Below are positions 63,839 through 64,000 of a stretch of DNA of 64,000 nucleotides, piece by piece. The position numbers were made by a program, and so were the translations under genes. How positions within the stretch are numbered: the first letter of the stretch is position 1; each line of letters starts with the position of its first letter. The notes under the pieces are model-generated. The model was not told where the DNA came from. It saw only the letters and a list, made by a program, of their open reading frames with translations, and made no database searches. The DNA comes from Dasypus novemcinctus (taxonomy: Eukaryota; Chordata; Mammalia; Cingulata; Dasypodidae), in the NCBI RefSeq assembly GCF_030445035.2, contig NC_080698.1:3851501-3915500 (forward strand). Direction: 5' to 3'.

Positions 63839-64000
63839 GTTCAGAAGTGGAAAGAGTCTTGTCTAGCAAGACTCAGATGCATGAAGAAAGTACACACATA
63901 TACTGCAGTTGCATGCTTAAAGAAGAAGCTTCCTTCATAATTTTTTCTCCCCATATATATTCCTCTGTTTCTAGCCTTGATGCAGAATTAACAATGAATC
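63839..64000. other. Unclassified right end
   Basis: The L1 similarity stops near 63838. The final 160 bases show no recognised gene or family. Confidence 0.35.

Overview
This window is mammalian nuclear DNA, almost certainly from an armadillo (Dasypus). The clearest sign is a dense set of about 25 tRNA-derived SINEs of the armadillo DAS type. They have A/B-box heads, long bodies and AATAAA-rich tails, and many are flanked by near-perfect target-site duplications (TSDs). Around them lie LINE-1 copies, MIR and L2 relics and ERV LTRs. There is no bacterial-style gene layout, and most long open frames are GC-driven shadows or repeat pieces.

Two protein-coding genes are supported, each an intact single coding exon. 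ACKR2 (atypical chemokine receptor 2, also D6) is on the + strand at 48215-49354. CYP8B1 (sterol 12-alpha-hydroxylase) is on the - strand at 54243-55745. ACKR2 next to convergently transcribed CYP8B1 matches the human 3p22.1 order. A CpG island at about 58040-58420 is a candidate promoter for the next gene (ZNF662 lies there in human), but no coding exon of it was recognised. Most of 1-48 kb is probably ACKR2 5' intronic or upstream sequence. The two genes do not share a pathway: ACKR2 scavenges inflammatory chemokines, while CYP8B1 makes cholic-acid precursors in liver endoplasmic reticulum.

Layout: 1-7 kb mixes old repeats and two minisatellites. 7.3-10 kb holds + strand L1 pieces. 10-18.5 kb is one nearly full-length - strand L1 split by five SINEs. 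18.5-23.5 kb holds SINEs, LTR-like elements, an L1 tail and a telomere-like array. 23.5-35.5 kb holds an ERV LTR nested in a MIR, a composite SINE with an internal tandem repeat, and a nest of six SINE units. 35.5-48 kb is GC-rich with MIRs and a GC minisatellite. 48-56 kb holds the two genes. 57-58 kb has microsatellites and an LTR-like stretch. 58-60.6 kb holds the CpG island, MIRs and an L2. From 60.65 kb to near the end is a second - strand L1 carrying a small retrocopy.

No new multi-gene system was found. The most interesting points are the DQY motif in ACKR2, the solo LTR carrying sense polyadenylation signals just past the CYP8B1 stop, the SINE variants (VNTR-containing and dimeric), the unidentified poly(A) retrocopy, and the interstitial telomere-like array.
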